Positions 1 through 12,492 of a DNA stretch of 64,000 nucleotides are shown piece after piece (position 1 is the stretch's first letter; each line of letters begins with the position of its first letter). The notes under the pieces are model-generated. The model worked only from the letters and a program-made list of their open reading frames with translations, did not search any database and was not told the DNA's origin. Source of the stretch: Uranotaenia lowii (taxonomy: Eukaryota; Arthropoda; Insecta; Diptera; Culicidae). The stretch covers positions 233,448,503 through 233,512,502 of the forward strand of contig NC_073692.1 of assembly GCF_029784155.1 (NCBI RefSeq), read 5' to 3'. The translations under genes were made by a program, and so were the position numbers.

Positions 1-814
1 AATTAAATCGAAAATAACTCTTCACAAGAAGATACAATGTTCAGCAAAGTTTGAGTGCACAAAAATCGCATCTTTTAATGGCATCGGCATAGAAAAAAGG
101 TACGCTGGGTACACATTATGTTTAGTTACATAAAAAAATGATGGACAAAAAATTTCTTATTTTTCAGAAAATAGCTTGCTGATTTCAAATTTTGATACAA
201 ACATGGTTCATTTAATTTTTTTATATGTAGTTTTAAGTCCAACCCCAATTTAAAAAAAATATAAAACATTAAGCTTTGTGAAAATTTTAGGACCCAGAAT
301 TTATTTAAAATCTAATCTTTGAAAAGAAGACTTTTTGCGAAGATCGCGTTTGGCGAACCTCTAAATATGATTTTTGTTGGTTGGCCTCATACAAAAGTTT
401 GTTCTCCACACCCACATCATGCATTTGAAATTTGAGTCCCCAGATTCGCATACACTATACAATTTTGGGACACCCTAATGAACTCGCCAAAGCATTAAAA
501 GAATTTAAAAAAAGTCATCATTTTATACTGAAGATAAGATATTTTGGTAAACAGGATTAGAAATTCTGCTTTTTAAAGTTGTTAGAAGTTCAGAAATTTA
601 ATTAAAAAAAGTTATGATAAGTTATGTTTTCATAATTAAATTCCAGTATAATAAATCCCAGAAAAAAACACCATTTTTAATCAGGAAAAGATAAAGGAAA
701 ACTTGTGAATTTCAAAACAATAAATCTTTAGTAACTATGTCTCTATTTTCCCAGTTTCAAATTTAATATTGCGAAGTATTATGCTACCTAACGAACCTTA
801 GACTCATTATAGAT
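1..814. other. AT-rich stretch, no gene recognised
   Basis: I see no long open frame, RNA gene or paired repeat ends here. The stretch runs up to the hAT target duplication at 807-814. Confidence 0.5.
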
Positions 815-2212
815 CAGTGGTTTTCAAACTTTTTTTTCACACGCCGCCCCTTTTTCAAAATTTTGAAGCTCAACGCCCCCCTGAGCTATGTTTTTGAAAA
901 TCTCTTCAAAAAGTTATAATCTGGATCGCTGAAAACCCGTAAGCTTTGGGCTTTCTGTTGTTGAAAGACTTAACACAAATTCATTCAAATTTATATGAGA
1001 TCCTTAGAGCCAAAGGGGTAGGGGATATTATAAGTGTAAAATGGTCGATTTTGATTTAAAAATGACTGACGATTCATGATATTTCAAGATATATTTTGTG
1101 GTTTTTCAGATTTTGAGAATTTTTATAAAACATTTTTTTGTTCGAAGGAAAAATTTTCGATTTTTTTTGGAAATTTACCAACTTAAAACCGTGTTTTCCA
1201 AAATGATTTTCTTTGCATTTATAACCTTTTGGCTCCAAGGGCCTCATATTCCTGAAACCTCCAGTAAACACTTAATTCTATGTGAAGTTTCCTGAACAAA
1301 TAACTAAACTTATTGATTAGTTTGTTTTATATCAAATGATATCTATCATTGCTATCTAATCAAATCATGAAATTTGGTAAACAAAATTCAATATTCACCA
1401 TGAAATTTCATTATTGAATACAAATTAATTGCTGTCAAGCCGGTGAAATAACGAAAAAATAGTATTATTTCTTGTAATCAGAATTTGACTCCTGTTCAAA
1501 GCATTCACGGGACTTAAAATTTAAATATGATTCTAATAACTGAATTCCGCCAATGTTAGTGATAACCAAGTACTTTAAAAGCAAATGGCAAAATAGATTT
1601 TTTGAATCGATTGAAATAAAGATAAACAAATAAGAACTTAACATAAAAAATCACTTGCTTCAAAAAATTATTTCATATTTTCTTTCCAGCAAATCTGTAA
1701 CTAAATCACAGATTACGCCTTTTTACACAGATTTTTCTAAGGTTTTTTCTGTTCAGCAGATTTTTTGAGACAATACTTTTTGAAGATTATCAAGAATTGC
1801 CTTCAAAAATCAATCTTTTACAGTAGAATCTAAATTAATCTCATTAAACAATATCAATATGCAAAAACACAAAATCTGTGCCAATTTAAAAATATCTTTT
1901 AAATAGATACATTTTTAGGATTTTTTTTCGAGATTCTGAAACAGAAATTAGCTTGCAGTTTAGTGAAATTATAGTTTTTTCAGCCTTGAACCTGATATTT
2001 AGTTCTGTAACGTGATTTCATTGCTTGCATCGAATCTGCTCGCTGTTATTTCAAATAAACGTTGTTTCGTGATTCGTGAAAATGTAAATTACGACCTCAA
2101 CGCCCCCCTGAGCCCTCTCAACGCCACCCAAATTTAAAAATGGAGCTCACCGCCCCCCTGGAAGCTCTCAACGCCCCCAAGGGGGCGGTAGGGACCACTT
2201 TGAAAACCACTG
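815..2212. mobile_element. Non-autonomous hAT-type DNA transposon
   Basis: The ends are inverted copies of CAGTGGTTTTCAAA, and the element is flanked on both sides by the identical 8-bp sequence TTATAGAT (807-814 and 2213-2220). An 8-bp duplication with a CAGNG start is the hAT hallmark. Inside each end lies a C-rich zone; the phrase CTCAACGCCCCCCTGAGC occurs at 869-886 and again, in the same orientation, at 2096-2113. No transposase reading frame is present in the 1.4 kb, so this is a deletion derivative or MITE moved in trans. The perfect duplication suggests a fairly young insertion. Confidence 0.9.
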
Positions 2213-2589
2213 TTATAGATGTTGGAATTAATAAAGCTTATCTTCAGCATTTTAGGTTATTCTGCTACATATATTTTGTTCAAATACATGCCTCATGCAA
2301 AGTTTTTTCATGATTGGAAAACCTCATCGTCACAAGAATTACACACATAACAATTACAATTACATTACAATTACAATTACATTACAATTGGTCATGAGTA
2401 TTATATTTTGGATTTATGGGTAGAAAAAAATAATGGGTTAAATTTCTATAAAAAGAAAAAAAAACTCCAGGACGATACAGAGAACTTCGGATCAACTTCT
2501 ACCGATAACTAAATAATAATGTTCAATAATGTTATGATCCATCGGCTGAAGCAATGCTGTGTATTTTAAGGTAACAAAAGTGTTAAAAT

Positions 2590-2945
2590 TGAACCATCGA
2601 CAGTTTTAGGTATCTTCAACTTTACAGTGGGCTGAACCGTTGCCCAATACTAGGATGCTTCTATCGGAAGCCTAACGTTTTCTTGGGAACAAACACCTTT
2701 AAAAACCAAAGAATTTACTTGGATCCACGAGTTTTGGACGTTTCTATTTGCTGATCATCATTGTCGGAAGCTTAAACGAATTATCTGAATGGTAGGAATG
2801 TAACCCGTTCATGCCTTTTTTTCCTGGCACCGAAAGTTCTTCTTTGACACTAACGCGAAAACAGGTGTAATTTTGAAATGAAGTCCTCTTTCGTCTGCAT
2901 TGAAAATCTGACTCTCGGGCATTATTTTTCTCCAATTTTTTTTTT
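2590..2945 (-). pseudogene. pogo/Tigger-like DDE transposase remnant
   Basis: On the minus strand three frames together give the order of motifs expected of a pogo/Tigger (jerky-type) DDE transposase. First comes FNADERGLHFK, around the first catalytic Asp (about 2880-2910). Then SFKLPTMMISK (about 2745-2780), corresponding to the family's conserved 'KLP..vIGK' segment. Then LVLGNGSAHC (about 2630-2660), where the family has LDN.paH. The Asp expected in that last motif reads Gly here, and the frame is broken at least twice and interrupted by stops, so it is dead. The assignment rests on motif memory; a profile search against the DDE_1 family would settle it. Confidence 0.6.
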
Positions 2946-5172
2946 CGAAAATCACGCTCAGAAATAGTAAAAAAATAGGGATAATCGAGTCAAAAGTTCA
3001 TTTTAGTCGACTTGAGCGCTCAAAGCGATTTCTGTCTAAGTTGAAGAATTGTTTTTCGATTGATCCGGTGTCCAATCCTGGTTCATATCTGTATATTTCA
3101 CTCCTGTGAAGGCTAAGTATGTTTCTAGATAATGTTCAAGTTGCTTCGAATGGATTAAAGAAGCTTTATGTTTTTATAAAATCTAGGGTGCTTCTGTAGA
3201 TTCGTGCAAACAAGACAGGATGGAGCCCATCCCATTACACGAAACGGACTTAAACCTGGCTTTAGGAGAATATGAAATTTTGATCGATGGATTTTTGGCC
3301 TCCGAGCACTCCGGGTTAAAATCCCATCGACTATTTTATATGGGAGTTAGCGAAGGCTTGTGGATCCTCTCATCAAAAAAAAACGTTTCTCTGAAGGCTT
3401 CTCTGAGCCGTGGGCTTCAATGTCAGAGGCTTATATTTCGAAGGCATGCTTCCGATTAATATCTCTCCTGGAGAGTAGTTGAGAACGAATGTGGACACAC
3501 CGAGGGAGTAATTCTTAATATGTTTATCCACTTGCCTGAACGCATTAAAAAAAATTCGAATCGTGTTGTTATTTAGAAAAGTGTTTTTGATTTGATCTGA
3601 TGACAGATTTTCGCATTTTTTGTGGGTCATACTGTAAGTACATACGCAAATTTGAGTTTGCACTATATAAGATTTTTAAACATTCATTATACAACTTACT
3701 CGGATATCTTGATACTCGGTTCCCTCTAAAGTTCCTTGACTTTTCCGAAACCCAAACGCGATCAAAGGTACTGTGGCAACGAGTTTGGAATTTTTCAAGC
3801 CAACTCTACCCGGCACGAACAGGAGGCTGATCGTGATTGGCGTCCCCGCGTGAGTTCAATAACACATGAATCCACACAGCCAAAAAGAAAGCACCGTATG
3901 GGTCTTCCCATTCAACCAGCCAACAAACCTACCACAAACAGCCGCCTCGTTTGGAGACAGGTTATTCTTTCGGTGAAAGAAAATCGCTGAGCCTTTCTTT
4001 TTTCGTCGTCGTCAGGAGGCGAAAAAAACCTTGAATTGCTCCTGCTAGGTGGTAGCAAATGGCCAAGCACTCCTATAATTGGATTGGGTCGACATATATT
4101 TCATCAGCTCTACATGAACGAGTATATTCCATTTGCTCGAGCGCAAATGTGCAAAATTTCACTCGCAAGGCATTCGGATAAAAAATGTGTCCCTGGATGC
4201 ACCTGGGTGCTCATACATAATATCTCTGATTCAATGCATCGGATAAGGGAGAAAGTGGAAACCCGAGAGTGACTTGCAGGGTCGAACTTTTTTCCAGTTA
4301 CCTATTGCCGCTGTAAGAAATGTTCAAATTGAAAGCAAAAGTTATGGCCGGTTCTGGTGTCAGCAAACATCATCACCCCATTAAGGTAATCGATAATGGA
4401 TATCATCCATAACAAGATATGAGCACATGTTGCCCAGCTGTGTCACTGTTTGACAGATATTATTGCATGTCAGCTCTTACGCGACACTCGGCTTTGAATG
4501 CTGCGTTACGAAGTTATTTGATCGGTCGACGACCTTCAGCTGCGTACTTTATGATTGTGTTTTAATTATTTGGTTTAATAAACTAATCATTCTTTAATAC
4601 AAAGCTTCAAACTCAAATTGGACAGATTATCACCATTTAGTGCAAACAAACCCGTTTTTTTGTGGTTTTTCATATTCCACTTTCTATACACAATCGACAA
4701 TTTTGGCAAACGAAAAGACTCAATAATCGTCATCGCCGAAATAAAAACAACTAATGGGTTTGAATGAAATAAAAAACCAAAGAAAAAAAGTGGCATCGAA
4801 AAAATCAACAACAATACCGATCGGTTTCGTCTCGTTTTGTTCGAAGCTAGTGGATTGGCTGGCTGACACCATTTCTATTTTTAGCGGTTCATGCGAAAAG
4901 GCACGAACGACTTGACGGATGATGGTCGACCGACAGTCAGTAGCAAAGAAACGCCAAGATCAGCCCATCCGTCGTCGTGGAGGAACGCTCAGCTGGGTGC
5001 CAATTTTAGGCGAAAGAATTATGATATCAAAACAAAAGCGATGAAATCATGGCTCCCCCAATCCAAAAACATGGCAAGGAGAAGCTTTTGGCGCTACTTG
5101 AAGCGGTAAACGATTTGATTTACTTCGAGTTTCTTAGAGGATGGGTGAGAACTATGGCAACTTTGGAAAAAG
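2946..5172. other. Unassigned sequence, more complex from about 3.7 to 5.15 kb
   Basis: No repeat ends or recognisable protein domains were found. From about 3700 to 5150 the sequence is less AT-rich and less repetitive than its surroundings. It has several short open frames on the plus strand (for example 3736-3990, 4036-4272 and 4891-5109), none of which I recognise. It could hold host regulatory DNA or small exons. Confidence 0.4.
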
Positions 5173-5715
5173 TAGGGTCAAGTGGGGTAATTATGAACAC
5201 GGGGTAATTCCGAACAAGTGCCATACGCGCTGCTGTGGGGAATGAATTAAAACAAAAAGTTCCAAAAGTGGTAGTTTAACATAACATTGATAGCCATAAG
5301 CTGTTTCCGACCTATTTTCAAATCATTATGATATCATTTCAGAGGTTTTAAAAAACCATTACCTCGAGAAACGGAAATCGTTTTCGACAATGTTCAATGT
5401 TTTGAATATCTGATCTTAGGAAATCCAGCTGGAATGTTGTTATCACCTGTTTTACATCCAGTTTATGATGCTTTATCTTGATTTTGAAAAAAATTTGAAA
5501 AATTTTATTCGCACTGGTGCACAGATGAGTGTTCATATTTACCCCATAGTTTTCGTCCTATGGGGTAATTATGAACACACATTTCCTGACATTTCTTTGG
5601 CTTTTTGATGGTCAAATGTTTTATTCATCATCTTAGGGGGCCATTCATTTATAACCCAAGCATTTCCAGACCCCTTTCCCCCTCCTCCCCTTGTAAGAAA
5701 TTTCTCACAAAAATA

Positions 5716-5733
5716 CCCCCCCCCCCCCCCCCC
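5716..5733. repeat. Poly(C) tract of 18 bases
   Basis: An uninterrupted run of 18 C lies in a pyrimidine-rich zone (about 5660-5760). It follows a segment reading GGGGGCCATTCATTTATAAC, which resembles one end of a dispersed repeat. I could not find a matching second end. Confidence 0.7.
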
Positions 5734-7189
5734 TTCTGTAAGATCTTAACACAGGACCGTGAAGAAATCATAGCCAGGAAAAATCAACACTCGGCATTCT
5801 ATATCCCAGGAACTTACTGGACCAAATTTCATGAATTTCATAATTAAATTAAGTCCGCAATGTGTTAAGTTTTGAATTATTGAGAAATTGATTTTTTTTC
5901 TTCCAAAAACGAGATTCGGATTTAGAAAAAAAGCTATGCCAGTTCTTATCAGTCTTTTAAAAAATGTTTTGCACACAATTTTATCAAAACTTAATAAAAC
6001 TTCAAGAGTGAAAAAGTTTATAAAACAGAAATTTTGAAAAAAAAAACTAAATCAGCATCTAAACGAGTCTTAATTTTGTTTAAAAAAATAGTGGTAAGAA
6101 CTTGCTTTTTGTTGATAGAAAAAAATGCAGTCAAATGTTTTCTCAGGTTTAGTAAGTGGTGCGTACGGATAGTTATACCGAAACCGAAAACCTGTATACC
6201 AAGAATAGTTTTCTAACACCGAATAAAGGTTTTAAGTCCTTCCAAAACCAGGTTTTTTGTATTGATAAATAACAAAGTTATAAACTAGACTTGGAGAAAT
6301 TTTTCATTATACTAAAAATAAAATTCACCATTTTTTAACAAAAGGTTTTCTGCTCGAGCTTTTATATATTACCGTGTGAAATTTAACATTATTATGAACC
6401 TTAAATTTCTGTGGTCAACAGTAAAATATATGAAAAACCACGACAAATTTAATAGATGAATAAGTCTTGTGGACTTATTCATCTATAAAATTTATCGTGG
6501 TCAAGATCAAAAATAAAAACTTTCTTGTATGTTTGGACAACGTGCTGCTATTGAGAGCATTAGAATTACAGCAAAGAATAATTGTTTATAAGTCACATTC
6601 GGTTAACAAAGATCCAAAATCTATTTTCTTGCAGTCTTATTTTTATACTTAGTTACTTTTTTCAATCTTTATTTGTTCGAATACATTTTTCTAAAATTTA
6701 GAACAAAATGAAAATCTTTTGTTTGAAGATTTTCTCTTTCAGTTTGGTGATGAAAACTTCTGCAGTAATAATTTTGTTTTGAGAAAATAGAGCTACCAAT
6801 GTGAAAGTTCGTAAAGGTGATAAAAAAATTAATTAGTGTAAATATTTTTAAAAACAGTCGTTCATACAGAATTGACAAGCCTTGCAAAATATGACTGTTT
6901 ACTGATCCAAGAAGATTTTAATAAGTGTTTTTGTGAAACAACCATCTTTCAAAAAAATTAGAATTTTCTGTATATGTATAGGCTTCAGTTTCATGATATC
7001 TCGCACGTACGTGAAAAGCATAACCTACGACATTAAGGTAAACTTGATGTTTGCTGCCTAGGACAGCGGTCGGCAACCTTTTGAGACAGAAGAGCCAAAA
7101 ATTGCAAATTAAGGAAATGTCCAAGTTTCAAAGAGCCGCAATTCATTTTATCCTTACTACAGATGATGATGATCGCTAAGATACATTGG

Positions 7190-8230
7190 GTGGTATGAAA
7201 AAAACTTAGTAATTGCTTTTGCTAAACTGAATCGAGCAGTCGAGCAGTCGCTTAAAGCAATTGCTTCGGTTGTTATGAATAAAGTTTTTTTGACAGCTGT
7301 TTTCTCAGTCAGGAGCTTTTACTTTTAGAACAAGCTAGTTTGGTATGAATAAAGCTCAAATCTGAAGCAATTGCTCGACAAATCTCATAGCAATTGCTTT
7401 ATTTTCTAAGCATGCTCGGTAGCAGACTTTTCCAATAAAAAATTCTTTAATAACGTCATGAACTTATCAAATTAGCAATATTTCACTTCAAAACAATTCA
7501 AAAAGGTATTTTCAACATGGATAAAGAAAAGTCGAAGTGATAACCCAACTTTTTTCATATTCCTGTCGTTGTATAAAATCATTCGTCTAAGATGACAATA
7601 AACAAATCAATTAGTAAATATTTCAAATTAAAAAATAATCCGGCTATAGTGGAAGAAGTCCCAATTGGCTCAAAGTTAGAAATAAATTGTAATAATTTAT
7701 AATATAACATTATACAGATCTCTAATTTTTATATAATTTTTTATAATCCTAAGATTTAAAAAAAAATCTAAATTAAAATGCGCGCCTATTGCTTATTTTT
7801 TATACATCGGATTATTCCGATCCGAATACATGTGGGAGAGCTTATGATAAATATTAAAGTTAGGCCATTTTTTGTTTGATAATATTCGAATATGTATTCA
7901 TTTTTCTTTAAACATCAACATACGAGCACGCATTAACAAAAATTCCGGTCGTTCTTACACTCACCACCCGCTTCGTCGACTTCAAGGCTACTTTAGACAT
8001 ACTTTTCAATTTTCTGATCGTCTTCTTTCATTTTACTTTAGAAAACTTCAGATTCTGCGTTGGATAGCTCTATTTTTCGAAGCAAAAGCTATGTTCTAAG
8101 ACTTTAGTACACATCCGCTAAGCAAATGTTTATTCATACCAAACTAAGCAAATGCTTTGGACTTTTGCTTTGATTGATTTCGAGCTAAGTAAAAGCTACC
8201 GAAGCAATTGCTAAACCTTATTCATACCAC
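7190..8230. mobile_element. Nested inverted-repeat element with GTGGTATGAA ends
   Basis: The sequence starts GTGGTATGAA and ends with its complement TTCATACCAC. Inward from both ends, AAGCAATTGCTT-like words and GGTATGAATAAA recur (7272, 7340, 8130, 8185), so the ends form a loose, iterated inverted repeat. I could not settle a target duplication, so the exact borders may be off by a few bases. No coding capacity is visible. Confidence 0.5.
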
Positions 8231-8276
8231 TAATTGCATCCTGATGTCAACTCAGTTGTATTATCTAAAGAAACTA

Positions 8277-8433
8277 TAGTAAACAAAGAGGCGCAATCTG
8301 ATCCCTTTTGAAATAATGAGCTTGCAACCCTGCTGTAGGTCTGCCTTCAAGACTGCTTGGTTTTGCTCGATTGGAATGACACTGACAGAAAATCAAAAAT
8401 TCCAATCGTGACATTTCGTCTCTTTGTTTACTA
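8277..8433. mobile_element. Small TA-flanked MITE
   Basis: Inverted ends TAGTAAACAAAGAGGCG (8277-8293) and CGTCTCTTTGTTTACTA (8417-8433) differ at one position and are bordered by TA on both sides. A second internal inverted pair, GATTGGAAT and ATTCCAATC, lies between them. At 157 bp with a TA duplication it fits a Tc1/mariner-type MITE. It lies inside the hAT element at 7064-10755. Confidence 0.75.
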
Positions 8434-9949
8434 TAGGCTCGTTAGTATTATCCTTTTTCACAACTCCACAGATTTTCGTTGTTTTATTGGCAAACGGAAG
8501 CGATTTTCTTTCTTCTGAATCAATACATTTTCATAACGGGTACAGCTTAGTAACGTTGAAATTTTGGCGATTTACCGTTGTGACCTGATAAAATTTATCA
8601 TTTTAAACTTTGGTGTAATTCTTTCCTAACACCTTTTCCCAGATAAAAATAGACTTTCGATGTGTTCTATTGAAATATTAAAAAAAGCATTGGAAATTTT
8701 ATATCATAAAAATGCATACTACAAGATGAAAATTAATATAAAAAAAACTATACGAGGGTTTGTCACAATACTTTTTTCTTCTAATTCTACAAAAAGGCTT
8801 AATTGTTTTTGTTGTTATGCGCATAAAACTATCATTTTAAATCAATAAATACTTTCCGGGCCTTAGAATAAATAAACCAACAAATTTTAATTCATAAATA
8901 CTCATTTTATGGATTGAAAAAAATCAGTCAAAATTTGACAAAATTTAACAATCGGTCGCGAGATGTGGTCTATAATATGTGGTTATAAAATTCTTTCAAA
9001 TTTTTTTCATAACAATCATTCCGAATCAGCTCTCTTGTTCTCATTTTGATTTCTAATAAAAATTAAAAAAAAGGTTTCAAGAATTATATTTTTTTTACAT
9101 CGAAAATTCAAGTTTCAATTCTCAATTCTGTTTAAAATCGTAACCCTTTCAAGTTGTTTTTACTCCAAACTAATGAGATCATAAAAATAATGTCTAAACC
9201 TCTGAGTCTCAAATATATCATGGATTCAGATTGATCCTTCTGTCAAAGTTTCTATGAATTCTAATCACAAATTCAGCTTTTAAATTTTTAAACAATTAGT
9301 GATTTGGAATATAATTTATTTGATTTTTTTAAACAGATATTTTAATTTGTTGAATGAATTCTCAGTTTTCACTTGCGAATTTGTAATGTTAAACATTATA
9401 GTAGTTTGTTGGCGGTTTCCTGGCCGAAAATGTTAACCAATTCAACAATTCAAAACAATTTCAAATATTTCAAACAGTCAACAAATATTTTTAAAATACT
9501 TCTAATTCTTAACAGATTTGCTGTCTTCCAGTGTATCTTGAATTTTAGGAATCGTCATGAATAGAATCTACCGATTTTGTAGAAATATGCTGGAGTCCAA
9601 TGAAAGTTTTGATAGCTATCTCGGATATTTCATAACAATAATAAATCTTACATAATGATAAACATCTAACTTTTGCTTTGCATAGCCGTTTTTCATTTTT
9701 CAACGAATCGATTTTTTAAACTCAAATTCAAGTTTTTTTGACGTTATTTTGGTCATCACTTCATAGAACAAACCAAAACCAAAATTCTGATAAAGACATT
9801 GAAATCAAAATCAACTTTTAGAGCAGCCATGACGTTTTAAAAATAATTGCAGAATTAGGAATAGGTTTGAGAATTTAAAAAAATGTAAAGTTGTTAGAAG
9901 ATATATTAAAGTTTATTGAAGAAATGCTTCTTTACCAAATAAAGTTTCT

Positions 9950-10055
9950 CCTTCGATTAAATACCTATAAATAATCATATTATATATGAAATTCTAAAAT
10001 CCTTCGATTAAATACCTAAAAATAATCATATTATACATATATAAAATTCTAAAAT
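9950..10055 (+). repeat. Two-copy tandem repeat, about 51-bp unit
   Basis: The phrase CTTCGATTAAATACCTA followed by AATAATCATATTATA and AAATTCTAAAAT occurs twice in direct succession (from 9951 and 10002) with a few differences. It is internal to the hAT element. Confidence 0.8.
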
Positions 10056-11789
10056 TAGACCAGCACTCAGCTCCCGGTTTACTAAATATTTTTTAAACAA
10101 ACTTGAAAGTTTTGTTCACATTAACTCATGTTCAAAACTAGAACGAAGAACTCTATTTTTTTCATGGATTTGAAAAGGAACATTGAGAGATGGAATTCAA
10201 TATTTGAAAAATTTAAAAACAAAATGATTTAAGGAAGAAATTTTAATGCACAAAACAATTATTATCAGTATTCAAAGCATTATTAAAATCATCATCTGAT
10301 GTTCATATTTTATCAGAACGGTGGTAAAGCAAATTTATTTTTGAAAAATTCAATTTAAGAAAAACAAACTCATTTTCATAATCTAAACAGTGAGAACTTT
10401 ATTCGACGGTTAAAAAAATGCTCAGTTTTTATCCGATTAAATCAGAAAATCATAAATTTTCTTTGCCAGCGAAGAAAATTTCTCCAGGCTTCCAAATGCT
10501 ATATCAAACTTTTATGAAGAACATTAACTAATTTCTAAATCTCAACTTTGTTGCAAACTGACAAGATGCTGTTAATTTGTATTATAGTAGTTTTTGGTTT
10601 GGTTTGATTTTCTGAACTGAAGAAACTTATGTTGCGTCCGTTTACTCTAGAAAATTTCGAGAATTTTCGAATTTTTCACACATTGAGCTAAAGAGCCGCA
10701 GTTATACATCCAAAGAGCCGCATGCGGCTCGCGAGCCGCAGGTTGCCGACCTATGGCCTAGGACATTTAAAACGGATGTAAAAACTATTGAGTAGCCTAA
10801 CGCGCCTAAAATTTCACACGTATGGAGAGGTCCTATCAAATAAAAATGATCTGCAACGACATAAAGATATGAAAGAAAAAGAAACCAACCAAAACGTAAA
10901 AGATGCAACAAAAAATTTAACTACCGAAACAAAAGATAGAAAAAATCAATACAAAAGAACAGTAAATAGCTATATTTGTGTTGTTTTACCTCTAAATTTT
11001 GATTACATTTTTTTAACTTAAAACTTTAATACATTAATTGAATTGATTTTTTATAAAACAATCCATTTTCTTATAACTGCTAATTATTTTCATTATTTGG
11101 TGTTGAATTGAGATTTTCTGACACCATATAAATCATATTGGACAAGTCTCGGGGTAGTTATGAACAGGTTTTGGGGTAATTATGAACATAATTTTTTAAG
11201 TAAAAAATCACCATACACTGCTTACTATGGGTAAATGTAACGTATAAATACTGTTACTTTTCAAAAATGTTATACCAAGTCCGTAATCCATGTTCATAAT
11301 TCCCCCTAGACAGGGGGGTAAATATGAACAGACGGGGTAATTATGAACAGACGTCTCAAGGACGTGGGTTGCGACCAAGAAAAAAAAGTTGCTCTACAGA
11401 ATGATGAAGAGCACGGAAACACTCAATATTGGCAGGTTTTCAGAATTTATGATAAGAAATAAACATATGGTGGCTGTGAGTGTGCCAAATGAAGAAATTT
11501 TGTTCATAATTACCCCACCTAGCCCTATACGCGCTCTATCGACATCTATGACTCAGCCTGTGAATGTTGAATGTTAAACGTTAGGTATTATAATAAACAG
11601 CATGTCGTCGTTATCACTTCCGAGGTTGACAGTTCACGCAATGCCCTTCATACTCAGTCAAATAAGTGTAACACAGGACATGGAGGAATGCCTCGAAAAT
11701 GAGGTTACATGAGAAACTTGTTGATCTGCGAAATTTATTTTATAATTTTGATGTCCATAATATACAAGCAGTTATCAGTTTTAGCTTAA

Positions 11790-12031
11790 CCCGTTCGAGA
11801 CCGATTGCACACCGTGTGTGCAATGGAATTTTTGTACCTTTGTCAGAACAATCATTCATTGTGAGTTTACTATAGCTCGGAAAAATAATATTCTTATACC
11901 AATGGAATCCTCAAATGTTTGGGCAAATATACTGAGAAATGGTTTTGATGAAAATCAAACGATATTAAAGTTATCTAAGAGGAAAGTACTATGAGTTTGA
12001 ATGTCGTGAAAAGGCCTCCGTCTCGAATGGG
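11790..12031. mobile_element. piggyBac-type MITE (TTAA target)
   Basis: The ends CCCGTTCGAGACCGA and, inverted, CCCATTCGAGACGGA are 15-bp inverted repeats with two differences. Both are directly bordered by TTAA (11786-11789 and 12032-12035), the obligatory target of piggyBac-like elements. At 242 bp it has no coding capacity and would depend on a transposase made elsewhere. Confidence 0.82.
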
Positions 12032-12492
12032 TTAATAGAAGCAACAGAGCCAATTTATCATATAAATGAGGCAAAAAATAGGGATATTTTCTGGAATGAA
12101 GCTTAGTTAGTTCTTTTAGAAATGAGACACTTTCTTTTGCTGATAGTTCATTTCCTAGTAATCGGACATTCAAAATTTGGACAGCATTTTATTGCCTGTG
12201 AAAGGTACTATCCGAATTTTAAATAAACGTGTTTTTGAGATATTTTTTTGTGATATTGTATAGTTTATGTTACGATTTTTCTACTAAAATGTGTTTTTTT
12301 AATATGAAAAAAAAAGCATTTTCAGTTATTCAAATCTCTTCTAGTTCCACCGATTTCCCCGCTTATTTCAAATGGAAATGGTTCTGCTTATCATAAAAAA
12401 ATCACAAAATAAGGGGGTGTTGAGAAAATGTGAACATTTCGATGGACAAGCCTTCCAAAATTGCCAATAAAATACAATAAATGCTTTCTATA

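Larger units (their letters stand above)
7064..10755. mobile_element. Large non-autonomous hAT element (3.7 kb)
   Basis: The left end CAGCGGTCGGCAACCT and the right end, inverted, CATAGGTCGGCAACCT flank the element. The exact 8-bp duplication GCCTAGGA is present at 7056-7063 and 10756-10763. Just inside both ends lies AGAGCC/GAGCCGC-rich sequence (7089-7136 and 10693-10740), as in other hAT ends of the 'GGTCGGCAACC' type. No open frame for a transposase was found in the 3692 bp. It hosts two nested elements (7190-8230 and 8277-8433) and a small tandem repeat at 9950. It interrupts the TA-flanked element around it. Confidence 0.88.
5175..11525. mobile_element. TA-flanked DNA element with GGGGTAATTATGAACA repeats, split by a hAT insertion
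   Basis: The left end (GGGTCAAGTGGGGTAATT...) and the inverted right end (GGGCTAGGTGGGGTAATT...) match over about 25 bp with three differences. Both sit next to TA (5173-5174, 11526-11527). The motif GGGGTAATTATGAACA or a close variant recurs near both ends: plus orientation at 5184, 5201, 5562, 11151, 11173, 11315 and 11334; minus at 5530, 11291 and 11501. Such iterated subterminal motifs often bind transposase. A 3.7-kb hAT element (7064-10755) sits inside; without it the element is about 2.65 kb. No transposase is recognisable. Two neighbouring related MITEs could give the same picture. Confidence 0.45.

Noticed and set aside
2352..2390. ACAATTACATT iterations as a satellite
   Set aside because: Only a few short imperfect units; too small to be more than local slippage.
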